A DNA stretch of 64,000 nt from Paraburkholderia kururiensis (GCF_034424375.1 NZ_CP139965.1:2170001-2234000), one strand, 5' to 3'. Numbered from the stretch's first letter, positions 17,964 to 26,523 are shown. Translations and numbers: made by a program. Notes: generated from the letters alone by a model not told the origin.

Positions 17964-19180
17964 TGTCTGCGTTCCGCTACGAAGCAATCAACCCCACGGG
18001 CAAGACCTTGCGAGGCGTGCTGGAAGCCGACAGCGCGAAGGCCGGGCGCAGCCAGTTGCGCGCGCAGGGCTTGACGCCGCTCGTGGTCGAACTCGCGGCG
18101 TCGCGGCTGCATGGCGAGCGCAACCGGCGGCTCGCGCTCGGCAAGAAGCTCTCGCAGCGCGAGCAGGCCATCGTGACGCGGCAACTCGCGAGCCTGCTGA
18201 TCGCGGGCCTGCCGCTCGACGAATCGCTTTCGGTGTTGAGCGACCAGTCCGAGCGCGACTACGTGCGCGAACTGATGGCCTCCATTCGTGCCGAGGTGGT
18301 GGGCGGCCATTCGTTTGCGAACGCGCTTTCGCAGCATCCGCGCGATTTTCCCGACATCTATCGCGCGCTCGTGGCGGCGGGCGAGCACACGGGCAAGCTG
18401 GGCGTGGTGCTCTCGCGGCTCGCGGACTACATCGAGCAGAGCAACGCGCTGCGGCAGAAAATCGTGCTCGCGTTCACGTACCCCGCGGTCGTGACGGTCA
18501 TCGCGTTCGGCATCGTCACGTTTCTGTTGAGCTACGTGGTGCCCCAGGTCGCCAACGTGTTCACGAGCACCAAACAGCAATTGCCGTTTCTCACGGTGGC
18601 GATGCTCGCGCTCTCGGGTTTCGTGCGGCACGGGTGGTGGGCCGCGCTCGGCGGGCTCTTCGCGACGGGTTGGCTCGTGCGCAAGGTGCTTTCGCTGCCG
18701 GGGCCGCGGCTCGCGTTCGACCAATGGCTGCTCACGGCGCCGCTCGCGGGCCGGCTCGTGCGCGGCTACAACACGGTGCGCTTCGCGAGCACCCTCGGCA
18801 TTCTCTCGGCAGCCGGCGTGCCGATTCTGCGCGCGTTGCAGGCCGCGGGCGAAACGCTCAGCAACCGCGCGATGCTGAACAAGGTGGAAGACGCCATCGT
18901 GCGCGTGCGCGAAGGCTCGTCGCTCTCGCGTGCGCTCGGCAACACGAAGACGTTTCCGCCGGTGCTCGTGCATCTGATCCGCTCGGGCGAGGCGACCGGC
19001 GACGTGACGACGATGCTCGACCGCGCGTCCGAAGGCGAGTCGCGCGAACTGGAACGCCGCACCATGTTTCTCACGAGCCTGCTCGAACCGCTGCTGATTC
19101 TCGCGATGGGCGGCGTGGTGCTCGTGATCGTGCTTGCGGTGATGATGCCCATCATCGAACTCAACAACATGGTGCAGTGA
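17960..19180 (+). CDS. gspF: Type II secretion inner-membrane platform protein GspF
   Basis: 406 residues with the two repeated GspF domains (about 70-195 and 270-400) and three membrane segments (near 172-200, 215-240 and 377-400). The start ATG overlaps the gspD stop (ATGATG), with AGGAG just upstream. GspF is the polytopic platform protein that normally couples the GspE ATPase to the pseudopilus. Here gspE is missing from its usual place between D and F, so an ATPase must come from elsewhere. Full family length, no damage visible. Confidence 0.95.
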
Positions 19181-19217
19181 TGAACGGCGCACCGGCCGCG
19201 CGTGGCGGCATGCAGGT

Positions 19218-19652
19218 TCAACGCACGAACGCGCTCGGGCTCTGCGCGTCGGGCAGTCTGATTTCGCGCTGCAAGCCGTTGCTTTCCACGACGATGGACC
19301 GCGCGTGTACCTCCGCGAGTTTCACGGCGTTGCCGAGCGCACCGCCCAACCGCACGACGCGTGCCGCGTCGCCGCCCAGGCTCACGATGGCGGCCGCGTG
19401 GTGCGCATCGAACGAGAGAATGCCGAGCAGCTGGATGGTGTTGTGCGTGTCGGCGTCGGGCGAGGCGCCGAAGAGGGTCGTGCCGGCGGACACGTCGAGC
19501 GGCGCGGGCGGCGGCGGGGTGGCCGGTGCGGCGGGCGCGGGTGCGCTGAATACGCGCGCCCACCCGAGCACCACGGCGATAAACAACGCGGCCGCAGCGG
19601 CCGTGGCGAGCATGGGTGCAACGGCGCGGCGGTTCAGAGGCAGGCGGATCAT
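19218..19652 (-). CDS. gspC: Type II secretion GspC-like protein, antisense within the cluster
   Basis: 144 residues from the ATG at 19652. An N-terminal membrane anchor (about 13-30, Ala/Val rich) and a Pro/Ala linker lead into the homology region, marked by L-F-G near 52 and the L-L-G-I-L segment near 64. It ends soon after, with no PDZ or coiled-coil domain, so it is a short GspC. GspC links the inner-membrane platform to the secretin. As I recall, Burkholderia gsp clusters also carry gspC inverted between gspF and gspG, which supports both the call and the taxon. It is convergent with gspF (37 bp) and divergent from gspG. Confidence 0.85.
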   Translation of the reverse strand: MIRLPLNRRAVAPMLATAAAAALFIAVVLGWARVFSAPAPAAPATPPPPAPLDVSAGTTLFGASPDADTHNTIQLLGILSFDAHHAAAIVSLGGDAARVVRLGGALGNAVKLAEVHARSIVVESNGLQREIRLPDAQSPSAFVR

Positions 19653-19757
19653 GGCGTGTGTCCTGGGCGAAGAAGCGGAACCAAACAAGCGGGCGATTAA
19701 GCGGCGCGTGCACGAAACGCAGTACAGGCCGACATTTTTTGACGCGAGGGTGAACAG

Positions 19758-20252
19758 ATGATGACGCGGTCCGGAATGCTTCATTCAACGCATGCGTGTA
19801 CCGCGCATGCGGCGCGGCGACGCCAACGCCAGGCGCACCGTCAACGCGGCTTTACGCTCATCGAGATCATGGTGGTGATCGCCATTCTCGGCATTCTCGC
19901 CGCGCTCATCGTGCCGAAGATCATGAGCCGTCCCGACGAGGCGCGGCGCGTGGCGGCGAAGCAGGACATCGGCACCGTGATGCAGGCGCTCAATCTGTAT
20001 CGGCTCGACAACGGGCGGTATCCGTCGCAGGACCAGGGGCTGCGCGCGCTCGTGGAAAAGCCGACGGTAGACCCCGTGCCGAACAACTGGAAAGACGGCG
20101 GTTATCTGGAGCGGCTGCCCAACGACCCGTGGGGCAACGCGTACCAATATCTGAATCCGGGCGTGCACGGCGCAATCGACGTGTTCAGTTATGGCGCCGA
20201 CGGTAAGGCAGGCGGAGAGAACAACGATGCAGACATCGGCTCGTGGCAGTGA
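19758..20252 (+). CDS. gspG: Major pseudopilin GspG
   Basis: 164 residues. A basic 31-residue leader ends in Gly, followed by F-T-L-I-E with Glu at position +5, the type IV prepilin processing site. The C-terminal half has the G-x-Y-P-S-Q-D-Q-G-L-R-A-L motif and the conserved W-G-N-x-Y-Q-Y-x-x-P-G and calcium-site region of GspG. It builds the periplasmic pseudopilus after GspO processing; no gspO lies in the window. A GAGGGTGAACAG ribosome site precedes ATGATG at 19758. It starts the second plus-strand block and overlaps gspH by 26 bases. Confidence 0.96.
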   Translation: MMTRSGMLHSTHACTAHAARRRQRQAHRQRGFTLIEIMVVIAILGILAALIVPKIMSRPDEARRVAAKQDIGTVMQALNLYRLDNGRYPSQDQGLRALVEKPTVDPVPNNWKDGGYLERLPNDPWGNAYQYLNPGVHGAIDVFSYGADGKAGGENNDADIGSWQ

Positions 20253-20856
20253 GCGCAGCGAAGCGCGCATGCGCGGCTGGGGCGTGAGCATCGCGCTGTC
20301 GTTCGTGCGGGCTGAGCGCATCGCGCGTGACGGTGGCCTTGCGCACAGCGTGACGCGTGCCGGCGCCCGACTTGCGCGGCACCGCGTGCGCGCGCCGCAG
20401 CGCGCCGCGGGCTTCACGCTGCTCGAAATGCTCGTCGTCATGTTGATCGTGGGGCTGCTCGTGGCCGTGGTGACGCTCGCGCCCACCACGAACCGCCGCA
20501 CCGATCTCGCAGAAGAAGCGCAGCACCTCGCCAGCCTGCTCGAATCGGCCGGCGACGAGGCACAGGTGCGGTCCACGCCCATCGCATGGCAGCCCGTGAA
20601 CGGTGGGTACCGCTTCTATCAGCGCGCCGAAAACGGCGCCTGGCAGCCCATGACCGACGACCTGTTTCGCGCGCATCGGTGGAGCGCGAGCGTGACGGGC
20701 GTGTCGATGCGCTACACGGGCGGCGCGTCGATTTCGCGCGTGGTGCTGGGCGCGGAAAGTATCGACGTGCCTGTCACGATCGCGTTGTCGTCCGGGTCGG
20801 TGCAATGGCTCGTGGTCGGCACGGGCATCGGCAACTTCGTCGTGCGCGCGCCATGA
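20227..20856 (+). CDS. gspH: Minor pseudopilin GspH
   Basis: 209 residues from the ATG at 20227, which has GGAGA at good spacing. The prepilin site A-G followed by F-T-L-L-E is at residues 61-67, giving an unusually long 62-residue leader. Later GTG codons could be the real start. The rest fits the GspH fold (R-T-D-L-A-E-E-A-Q-x-L helix after the membrane stretch, then a beta-rich C-terminus). It is a pseudopilus tip component. It overlaps gspG and ends in ATGA shared with a 16-codon remnant reading frame. Confidence 0.85.
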   Translation: MQTSARGSERSEARMRGWGVSIALSFVRAERIARDGGLAHSVTRAGARLARHRVRAPQRAAGFTLLEMLVVMLIVGLLVAVVTLAPTTNRRTDLAEEAQHLASLLESAGDEAQVRSTPIAWQPVNGGYRFYQRAENGAWQPMTDDLFRAHRWSASVTGVSMRYTGGASISRVVLGAESIDVPVTIALSSGSVQWLVVGTGIGNFVVRAP

Positions 20857-20903
20857 ACGCGTTTGCAGGCATGCCGCCACGCGCCGTGCGAGGTGCGCGA
20901 TGA
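20853..20903 (+). pseudogene. Possible gspI leader remnant (16 codons)
   Basis: A 16-residue frame that begins in the gspH stop (ATGA) and ends in the gspL start (ATGA). Its product ends P-R-A-V-R-G-A-R, the kind of basic sequence that precedes G-F-T-L-I-E in a prepilin leader, and it sits exactly where gspI, J and K normally follow gspH. I infer an in-frame-joined deletion that left only the gspI leader. It could instead be a chance linker maintaining translational coupling. Confidence 0.4.
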
Positions 20904-22639
20904 CGACTCTCGTCGTGCTGCTGCCTGCTATTCCATTCAGGAATACGAATCTTGACGGCGAGTACAAGGAGCACGATGAGCACGATGAGTCCGTGCATTA
21001 CGCGCTGTTCGATCGTCGTGGGCAGATCGTGCAAACCGGCGAGTGTGTGCCCAGCGCGTTGCCGAAGGCGCAGACGGCCGTGCTGATTCTCTCGGCGCGC
21101 GACACGCTGCTGCTCGAAGCGAGCCTGCCGCCCGTCGCGGGCCCGAAGCTGCGCAAGCTGCTGCCGAACGTCGTGGAAGAGTTTTTGATCGACGATGCGC
21201 AGCGCAGTCATATTGCCGTTGCGCCCGCGCGCAAGGGCGAGGCGAACCGTGTCGTCGCGGTGGTGGATCGCGAGCGGTTTGCAGCGGTCGTGCAACGTTT
21301 CGCCGCGCTCGGGTATGGGCAGTTGCGCGTGGTGCCGCTGGCGCATTGCATGCCTTCGCCGGAGCACGAGCCGCCAGACGACGCGCACGAAGCGCACGAA
21401 TCACATGAAGCGAGGCGCGAACCGGAACTCGCGCCCGGCGATGACGAAGACGCAAGCGAGGCATCGTTACTGGCGGGCGAGACGGACGCGCGCCATGCCA
21501 GCCGCCACTCGGGCGTGCTGATTGTGCGGCGCGCGCCGCTCGCGCAAACGACGGCAGGCACGGGCAGTGAAGCCGAAGCTCACGCGGCAGCAACGGTGCT
21601 CATGCAGACGGCCACGCAGGAACAGGCGGCCTACGCCAACGGCGATGAGCCGCGCGACAACGCCGTTGCCGCTTCCGTCGAACATGTCGGCCCCCTCGAA
21701 AGCATTGCAGCGGCCGAACCGCCGCAACGCGTCGAACTCGCGATCCGCCAGGGGCCCACGGGCTTCGGCATGGAAGTGTCCGCGGACCGTCTCGACACGA
21801 CGATTGCCGAACTCGCGCGGCGCGGCACGCTGCAGGTATGGGCGTTGACTGCTACCGGCGTGGCCGACGCAGCAGGTGAAGCGAACGAAGCGACCACGGC
21901 GGCCAGGCCTGCAACGAAGGCACAAGACCACGCGCACAGCGCGTCGATGGAGCACGCCATCCATCACAGCGGTCCGTCGAACTCGTCGCAAACCTCAACG
22001 CAAACGTCGGCGCAATTGTCATCGCAAACCTCGCCGCACAGCGCCTTCCCGCTCGCCGCGCAAACCTTCGCGTGGGCGCACCTCGCGCGCAACGCGCTCG
22101 CGTGCCCGTTCGACCTGTGCCAGTTCGAATTCGCCCACGCGGGGCGCGGGGCGGCGAGCGGCCACGGCGGTCTGCGTCCGTGGTGGCCTGCTATTGCACT
22201 CGTCGTCACATCGGTCGGGGTGTCCGTCGCGGCCGTCAACGTTCAGTGGTGGCAGTTGCGTCATCGGCAAGACGCGTTGAATGCGCAGATGACGGCGCTC
22301 GTCAAAGACGCCTTTCCCGGCGTCACGCTGGTTCTCGATCCGCACACGCAGATGCAGATCGAACTCAAGCGGCTGCGCGGCGCGGCCGGCGACTTGCGGC
22401 CCGATGACTATCTCGTGCTGGCTGCGGCGCTTTCGCGCGCATTGGGGCCCATTCCGTCGAGCGCGCTCGCCACGCTCGATTACAGCGATGGCGTGCTCGC
22501 CGTCACGTTCAAGCCGGAGACGGCTATCGACGGCGACGGCCTGCGGCGGCGTCTCGTCGCGCAGGGCGTATCGACCCAGGAGGACAACGGCAAATGGCTG
22601 CTCGGCTCGCTCAATTCCACCACGCGCGCGCCGCGCTGA
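20900..22639 (+). CDS. gspL: Type II secretion assembly protein GspL
   Basis: 579 residues, longer than the usual 380-450. The N-terminal part (about 1-160) and a later block (about 275-310) match the cytoplasmic actin-like domain. One membrane segment (W-W-P-A-I-A-L-V-V..., near 430-450) precedes the ferredoxin-like periplasmic domain (to 579). The extra length is two low-complexity inserts rich in His/Glu/Ala (about 155-200) and Thr/Ser/Gln (about 330-380). GspL recruits GspE to the membrane. Its ATG overlaps the end of the remnant frame, and its 3' end overlaps gspM by 46 bases, so L and M are translationally coupled. Confidence 0.88.
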   Translation: MTTLVVLLPAIPFRNTNLDGEYKEHDEHDESVHYALFDRRGQIVQTGECVPSALPKAQTAVLILSARDTLLLEASLPPVAGPKLRKLLPNVVEEFLIDDAQRSHIAVAPARKGEANRVVAVVDRERFAAVVQRFAALGYGQLRVVPLAHCMPSPEHEPPDDAHEAHESHEARREPELAPGDDEDASEASLLAGETDARHASRHSGVLIVRRAPLAQTTAGTGSEAEAHAAATVLMQTATQEQAAYANGDEPRDNAVAASVEHVGPLESIAAAEPPQRVELAIRQGPTGFGMEVSADRLDTTIAELARRGTLQVWALTATGVADAAGEANEATTAARPATKAQDHAHSASMEHAIHHSGPSNSSQTSTQTSAQLSSQTSPHSAFPLAAQTFAWAHLARNALACPFDLCQFEFAHAGRGAASGHGGLRPWWPAIALVVTSVGVSVAAVNVQWWQLRHRQDALNAQMTALVKDAFPGVTLVLDPHTQMQIELKRLRGAAGDLRPDDYLVLAAALSRALGPIPSSALATLDYSDGVLAVTFKPETAIDGDGLRRRLVAQGVSTQEDNGKWLLGSLNSTTRAPR

Positions 22640-23115
22640 CCGAATGGTTCGAGGCGCGCGCGCCGCGCGAGCGCGTGCTGCTCGTCGCGGGCGGCGCGGT
22701 GCTGCTCGTTGCGTTCGTCTACGCCGTGCTGTGGGAGCCTGCCTATGAAGGACGCGCGCGCGTCGCGGCCAGCCTGCCGCTGCTCGATGCGCAACTCGCC
22801 GACGTGCGCGCGCAAATGGACGAAGCGCGCCGCCTGCGCGCGGCGGCCGCCGTGAGTGCGCCGCAAGGCAACGCGTTGCGCGAGGCGCTGGCGGCGTCGC
22901 TCGCGCAGGCCGGCATGGGCGAAGCGCGCGTGGTCGCCACGGGCGGCAGCGTGCAGATCGACGCGAAGGCCGTGCCCTTCGCCGCGTGGATGGCCTGGCT
23001 CGACCAGGTGCGCCGCGAGCAGCACGTGCGCGTCGTCAACGCACACGCGAACGCGGACGCACGCGCGGGCCTCGCCACGGTGTCGGCTACGCTGCAACCG
23101 GCGGCGCAACAGTAG
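22594..23115 (+). CDS. gspM: Type II secretion protein GspM
   Basis: 173 residues. A short cytoplasmic part with E-R-V-L-L, one membrane helix (about 30-48), then a coiled-coil and a small alpha/beta periplasmic domain of GspM type. AGGAGG at 22578-22583 is a strong ribosome site for the ATG at 22594. GspM partners GspL and helps place the secretion complex. Last gene of the plus-strand gsp block; no gspN follows. Directly downstream lies the 14-bp tandem repeat array. Confidence 0.85.
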   Translation: MAARLAQFHHARAALTEWFEARAPRERVLLVAGGAVLLVAFVYAVLWEPAYEGRARVAASLPLLDAQLADVRAQMDEARRLRAAAAVSAPQGNALREALAASLAQAGMGEARVVATGGSVQIDAKAVPFAAWMAWLDQVRREQHVRVVNAHANADARAGLATVSATLQPAAQQ

Positions 23116-23121
23116 GCGACG

Positions 23122-23275
23122 AAAGATGGGGCGCGAAAGACGAGGCGCGAAACATGGGGTGCGAAACGCGAGGCGCAAAAGACACGTCGCAAAAGACACA
23201 GCGCGAAGGACACAGCGCGAAGGACACAGCGCCAAAAACACAGCGCCAAAAACACAGCGCGAAATGCGGGCGCGA
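23122..23275. repeat. Tandem array of about eleven 14-bp units
   Basis: Units start at 23122, 23136, 23150 and so on with period 14; consensus AAARACACAGCGCG. Units 6-10 (23192-23261) are nearly identical, the outer ones degenerate, and traces continue to about 23370. The 429-bp gap 23116-23544 holds this array, then C/A-rich DNA, then the PhoB box; I see no gene in it. Confidence 0.85.
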
Positions 23276-23425
23276 CAGATGAACCGCAAAAACATGCGGC
23301 CCAAACACGCTGCCTAAAAACGCCGCCCGAAAACAGGCCCCCAAAAACGCTCCCCCCAACAACGCCCCCACGCCACTCCCCACCGCCAAGCCAGCACCCC
23401 CAACCCCAACGTCACCTTCGCCGCG

Positions 23426-23443
23426 ACGTCACCTGACTGTCAC
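23426..23443 (+). promoter_or_regulatory. PhoB box upstream of the vreA-like gene
   Basis: ACGTCAC-CTGA-CTGTCAC: two 7-bp repeats with a 4-bp spacer. The second is a perfect half-site and the first differs at two positions. It is 101 bp before the vreA-like start. PhoB-dependent activation of vreAIR under phosphate starvation has been reported in P. aeruginosa, so a PhoB site here fits. Confidence 0.75.
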
Positions 23444-23544
23444 AGTCTTTACCTATCGTATGACGTTCGCATTTTTCCGGTGGGCGCCATTCGTTCGGGG
23501 CGGGCGCTATCCGCTGGGCGCATCTTTTTTCCGGCCATTGACTC

Positions 23545-24288
23545 ATGAGACGTTCATGGACGCCAACCGGTGTCCTGGCGCTGATCGCATGCCTGGTGTT
23601 TGCCGCCTTCACGGCGCGTTGCGCCGAGGCGCAGCAGGCGGCGCGAGACAGTCGAGCGGCGGGTGCAGTGCATTTCGATCTGCCCGCGCAGCCCTTGTCT
23701 CAGGCCTTGCAAGCGTTTGCGCACGTCACGGAGCTCGTGGTGCTGGCGCCCGCGCCTTTGCTGGAAGGGCGCACGAGCGCCGCCCTGGCGGGCGACTACG
23801 CGCCGCGCGATGCGCTCGAGCAACTGCTCGCGGGCACCGGATTGCGAGCCGAATTCACGGGCCCGGACGAGGCCATCATCGTGGCGCAGCCCGAACCGGC
23901 TGCACCTGCGCCGCCGGCCGCGGCGGGCAGCGAGCCCGCCAGTGCCGCGCAGTCCGCGGACGGCATCGGCGGCAACGACGAACAACGCGCCTATGCAGCC
24001 ATGCTGCAGGCGCGCATGACTGAAGCGCTGTGCGCGCAGCCCGCTGCCGTGCCGGGCAGTTACCGGCTCGTGGCGCAACTGCGTATCGACGACAAGGGGA
24101 CAGTAGTGGCAGTCAACCTGGTGGCATCGAGCGGCCTGGCCTCGCGCGACGCGGCCATCGTGCGCGCACTGCGCCGCATGAAGCTCGATTCGGCGCCGCC
24201 CGCGGGCGTGCCCGAGCCTGTCACGATCCTGTTGCGGCCCGTGGGCAACGGCGTGCACTTTCACTGCCCGCAGCCGGACTCGAACTAG
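23545..24288 (+). CDS. vreA: VreA-like receptor-type signalling protein (STN plus TonB-CTD-like)
   Basis: 247 residues. A signal peptide (cleavage near A-E-A-Q) is followed by an STN domain (about 33-105, the short secretin/TonB N-terminal domain that senses in FecA/FpvA-type receptors). A Pro/Ala linker then leads to a C-terminal domain (about 150-245) with the pattern L-R-I-D-D-K-G-x-V and A-I-V-R-A-L-R-R-M-K of the TonB C-terminal fold. There is no outer-membrane barrel, so this is not a receptor but a periplasmic signalling protein, as VreA in P. aeruginosa. The sigma factor gene follows after 4 bp. Probably passes a surface or periplasmic signal to the FecR-like VreR. Confidence 0.85.
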   Translation: MRRSWTPTGVLALIACLVFAAFTARCAEAQQAARDSRAAGAVHFDLPAQPLSQALQAFAHVTELVVLAPAPLLEGRTSAALAGDYAPRDALEQLLAGTGLRAEFTGPDEAIIVAQPEPAAPAPPAAAGSEPASAAQSADGIGGNDEQRAYAAMLQARMTEALCAQPAAVPGSYRLVAQLRIDDKGTVVAVNLVASSGLASRDAAIVRALRRMKLDSAPPAGVPEPVTILLRPVGNGVHFHCPQPDSN

Positions 24289-24292
24289 CGCC

Positions 24293-24841
24293 ATGGCCGA
24301 CAGTACCCGCGTCCAGCTCCGCAAGCTCCTGGCCTCGCGCTACGCGTATCTGGTCAGGCGCCTCGAGCGCGTGACGGGATCGAAAGACGGCGCCGCCGAC
24401 GCGCTGCACGAAACGTGGCTGCGTCTGGAAAACGCCAACGTCACGACGCAGGTGGCCAACGCGGACGCCTATATCCTCGGCATGGCCAACAACGTGGCCA
24501 TCGACCAGCATCGGCGCGAGCGCCGGCATCTGCACGACGACGACGTCGAAACCCTGATGGAAGTGCCCGACGAACTCGCGGACCCCGCGCGCATCGTCGA
24601 GGCGCGGCGCAAGGTGGAAGCCTTGAAGGACGTGCTGCGCGGTCTCACGCCGCGGCGCCGCGCCATTCTGATCGCGGCGCGCGTGGACGGCCTGCTGAAC
24701 CGCGAGATCGCCGAGCAGTTCGGCATTTCGCTGCGGCTCGTGGAAAGCGAGTTGAGCGCGGCCCTCAAGTATTGCCTGCAACGCGTCCAGGAAGCGGGCG
24801 ACGCCTACCCTGGTTCGCGCAGCGGGCCACGTAAATTTTGA
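24293..24841 (+). CDS. vreI: ECF sigma factor, FecI/VreI-like
   Basis: 182 residues with sigma-70 region 2 (about 10-80, including D-A-L-H-E-T-W-L-R and the D-A-Y-I-L-G-M-A-N-N-V segment) and region 4 (about 115-165, L-T-P-R-R-R-A-I-L and N-R-E-I-A-E-Q-F-G-I-S). FecI class by size and by pairing with a FecR protein. It sits between vreA and vreR, probably co-transcribed from the PhoB-box promoter. Expected to direct RNA polymerase to the secretion and exoprotein genes of this locus when released or activated by VreR. No ribosome site is obvious, suggesting coupling to vreA translation. Confidence 0.92.
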   Translation: MADSTRVQLRKLLASRYAYLVRRLERVTGSKDGAADALHETWLRLENANVTTQVANADAYILGMANNVAIDQHRRERRHLHDDDVETLMEVPDELADPARIVEARRKVEALKDVLRGLTPRRRAILIAARVDGLLNREIAEQFGISLRLVESELSAALKYCLQRVQEAGDAYPGSRSGPRKF

Positions 24842-24852
24842 GCCTCATCGCA

Positions 24853-25863
24853 ATGACCAAAGCTGAAGCCGATTCCGTCGACCTCGCGCAGCAAGAAGCG
24901 CGCGCGTGGCTGCTGCGCCTGCGTTCGGGCCAGGCGGGCCCGGCCGATGCCGCGGCGTTCGGCGAATGGTGCGCCGATCATCCGCAGACGGCTCAGCTGT
25001 TGCGCGAGACGTGGGGTTCGCTGCGCACGGCGGCAGCGGAGATCGCGCAGGAAGAGCGGGCGTCGGGCCGTTCGTGGGCCGGCGTGGCGCGCCGCGAACG
25101 CGCCGTGCGCACGGGCCGGCGCGCCTTCGTCGGCTTCGCGGTGGCGGCGGGCGCGTCGTGGCTCGCGCTGCGTCCGCCCATGCAGTTGTGGCCGTCGCTG
25201 GGCGACATGGCCGCGGACTACTACACGGGCACGGGCGAGCAGCGCCGCGTGGCGCTCTCGGACCGCGTGAGCGTCGAAATGAATACGCAGACGCGGCTCG
25301 ACGTGCTGCCCACGCGCGTGGCCGCACGCGGCGTGGAACTCGTGGACGGCGAAGCCGAATTCGACGCAGCCGCGCCCGCCGCGGGCCGCGTCGCGCCGCT
25401 CCAGCCGGTCACGGTCGTGGCCGGCAAAGGCCGCATGCAGGCGCAGGTGGCGCGCTTCAACGTGCGCCGCACGGGCGCCGAGGTGTGCGTCACGTGCGTG
25501 TCGGGCTGGCTCGTGCTCGACCATCCGGTGCAGCGTTCGCGCGGCGACCTCACGCTGCGCGCGGGCGAGCAGGTCACCTACGACGACCGCCACGTGCGGC
25601 CCGTCACGCGTACCGACGCTGCCGCCGTCACCGCATGGCGCCGCGGCGTGCTGGTGTTCAACGGCGTGCCGCTTTCCGAGGTGATCGACGAGATCAACCG
25701 CTACCGGCCCGGCAAGGTCGTGCTGCGCAATGCGGCGCTGGGCCAGAACCGCATCCAGGCGCAATTCCCCATTACGCGGCTCGACGACGTGCTCGACATG
25801 ATGGGCCGCCTGTACGGCGCGCGCGTCATGCGGCTGCCGGGCAACATCGTGCTGCTGAGCTGA
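24853..25863 (+). CDS. vreR: FecR-family anti-sigma regulator, VreR-like
   Basis: 336 residues from the ATG at 24853. A TTG at 24838 overlapping the sigma stop is an alternative start adding five residues. A DUF4880 N-terminal helix bundle (about 12-62, L-R-S-G-Q...F-G-E-W) binds the sigma factor. One membrane helix (about 88-105) follows. A periplasmic FecR beta domain spans about 120-215, and a C-terminal STN-like module (about 265-336, V-P-L-S-E-V-I-D-E-I-N-R-Y) is the likely contact for VreA. Full family length and intact. It transmits the VreA signal across the inner membrane to VreI. Confidence 0.92.
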   Translation: MTKAEADSVDLAQQEARAWLLRLRSGQAGPADAAAFGEWCADHPQTAQLLRETWGSLRTAAAEIAQEERASGRSWAGVARRERAVRTGRRAFVGFAVAAGASWLALRPPMQLWPSLGDMAADYYTGTGEQRRVALSDRVSVEMNTQTRLDVLPTRVAARGVELVDGEAEFDAAAPAAGRVAPLQPVTVVAGKGRMQAQVARFNVRRTGAEVCVTCVSGWLVLDHPVQRSRGDLTLRAGEQVTYDDRHVRPVTRTDAAAVTAWRRGVLVFNGVPLSEVIDEINRYRPGKVVLRNAALGQNRIQAQFPITRLDDVLDMMGRLYGARVMRLPGNIVLLS

Positions 25864-25928
25864 AGCGAAGCTGCGCGCGCGGTGCGTTCGGCCACGCGCT
25901 GCACGACGAAACGCGCTTCGCGCTTTGC

Positions 25929-25960
25929 GGGTTACCCCCCGTCCCATCCGACCTGATCAA
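25929..25960 (+). promoter_or_regulatory. Possible FecI-type ECF promoter ahead of the DUF4880 gene
   Basis: GGGTTACCC (25929-25937) followed 11 bp on by CCGACCT (25948-25954) resembles the -35/-10 pattern often seen before genes controlled by FecI-class sigma factors. Suggestive position (about 150 bp before 26101), but the VreI consensus is not known to me. Confidence 0.25.
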
Positions 25961-26100
25961 TGAGGGCCTGTAGAAAGGCCCCAACGCGTGCACGTGCCTG
26001 CGAGCCGGCGCGCGCGCCCTCGCATGGCGGAAGAAGGCAAGGGCACAAGGGGCGCCCGCACGATGCGGGCAGGTTCAACTCAGCGCGAGCGGTGGCGGAC

Positions 26101-26352
26101 ATGAAAGTATCGCAACTGCATGACTCTTCTTGCCGGACGCACACCGTTTCCGCGCAGATTCGCGACGCAGCCGTGCGCTGGGTCCTCTGGCTGCGCTCGC
26201 GCGAGGCGAACGAGGCCGACCGCGAAGCCTTCCGGCGCTGGCGGATGCAGAGCGAGGCGCATGCGCGCGCGGCGCGCGACATCGTCTGGCTCTGGAAGAT
26301 GCTCGGCATGCCGGGCCGCGAGGCCACGGACTGGGCCTCGTCGGTTCATTGA
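26101..26352 (+). CDS. Free-standing DUF4880 (FecR/PupR N-terminal-like) protein
   Basis: 83 residues from the ATG at 26101. The frame is open from an ATG at 25960 but that extension is Arg-rich and unlike the family. Residues about 18-70 match the DUF4880 sigma-binding module: V-R-W-V-L-W-L-R-S, D-x-E-A-F-R-R-W, then H-A-R-A-A-R-D-I-V-W-L-W. There is no membrane or FecR domain. The stop is clean and no remnant of a longer gene follows, so it is probably a real small protein rather than a pseudogene. It could titrate or modulate VreI independently of VreR. NCBI-style name: FecR/PupR family sigma factor regulator. Confidence 0.7.
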   Translation: MKVSQLHDSSCRTHTVSAQIRDAAVRWVLWLRSREANEADREAFRRWRMQSEAHARAARDIVWLWKMLGMPGREATDWASSVH

Positions 26353-26523
26353 GTCATCCGTCTTGTCTTAAGCGTCCGCGGTCGGACGATGGCGCGTGCA
26401 TGGCGTTTTCTTTTCGTCGCCGGTTGCCGGTTGCCCATGCCGTGGCCGCGCGCAGTCGAACGTTCGTCTGCGGGTTAGCGCCGCTCGCTTCGACCTAGTT
26501 TATGTAAGCGATACGCGCGCGCT

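Noticed and set aside
23122..23275. CRISPR array
   Set aside because: Units of 14 bp are directly adjacent with no spacers, and no cas genes are present.
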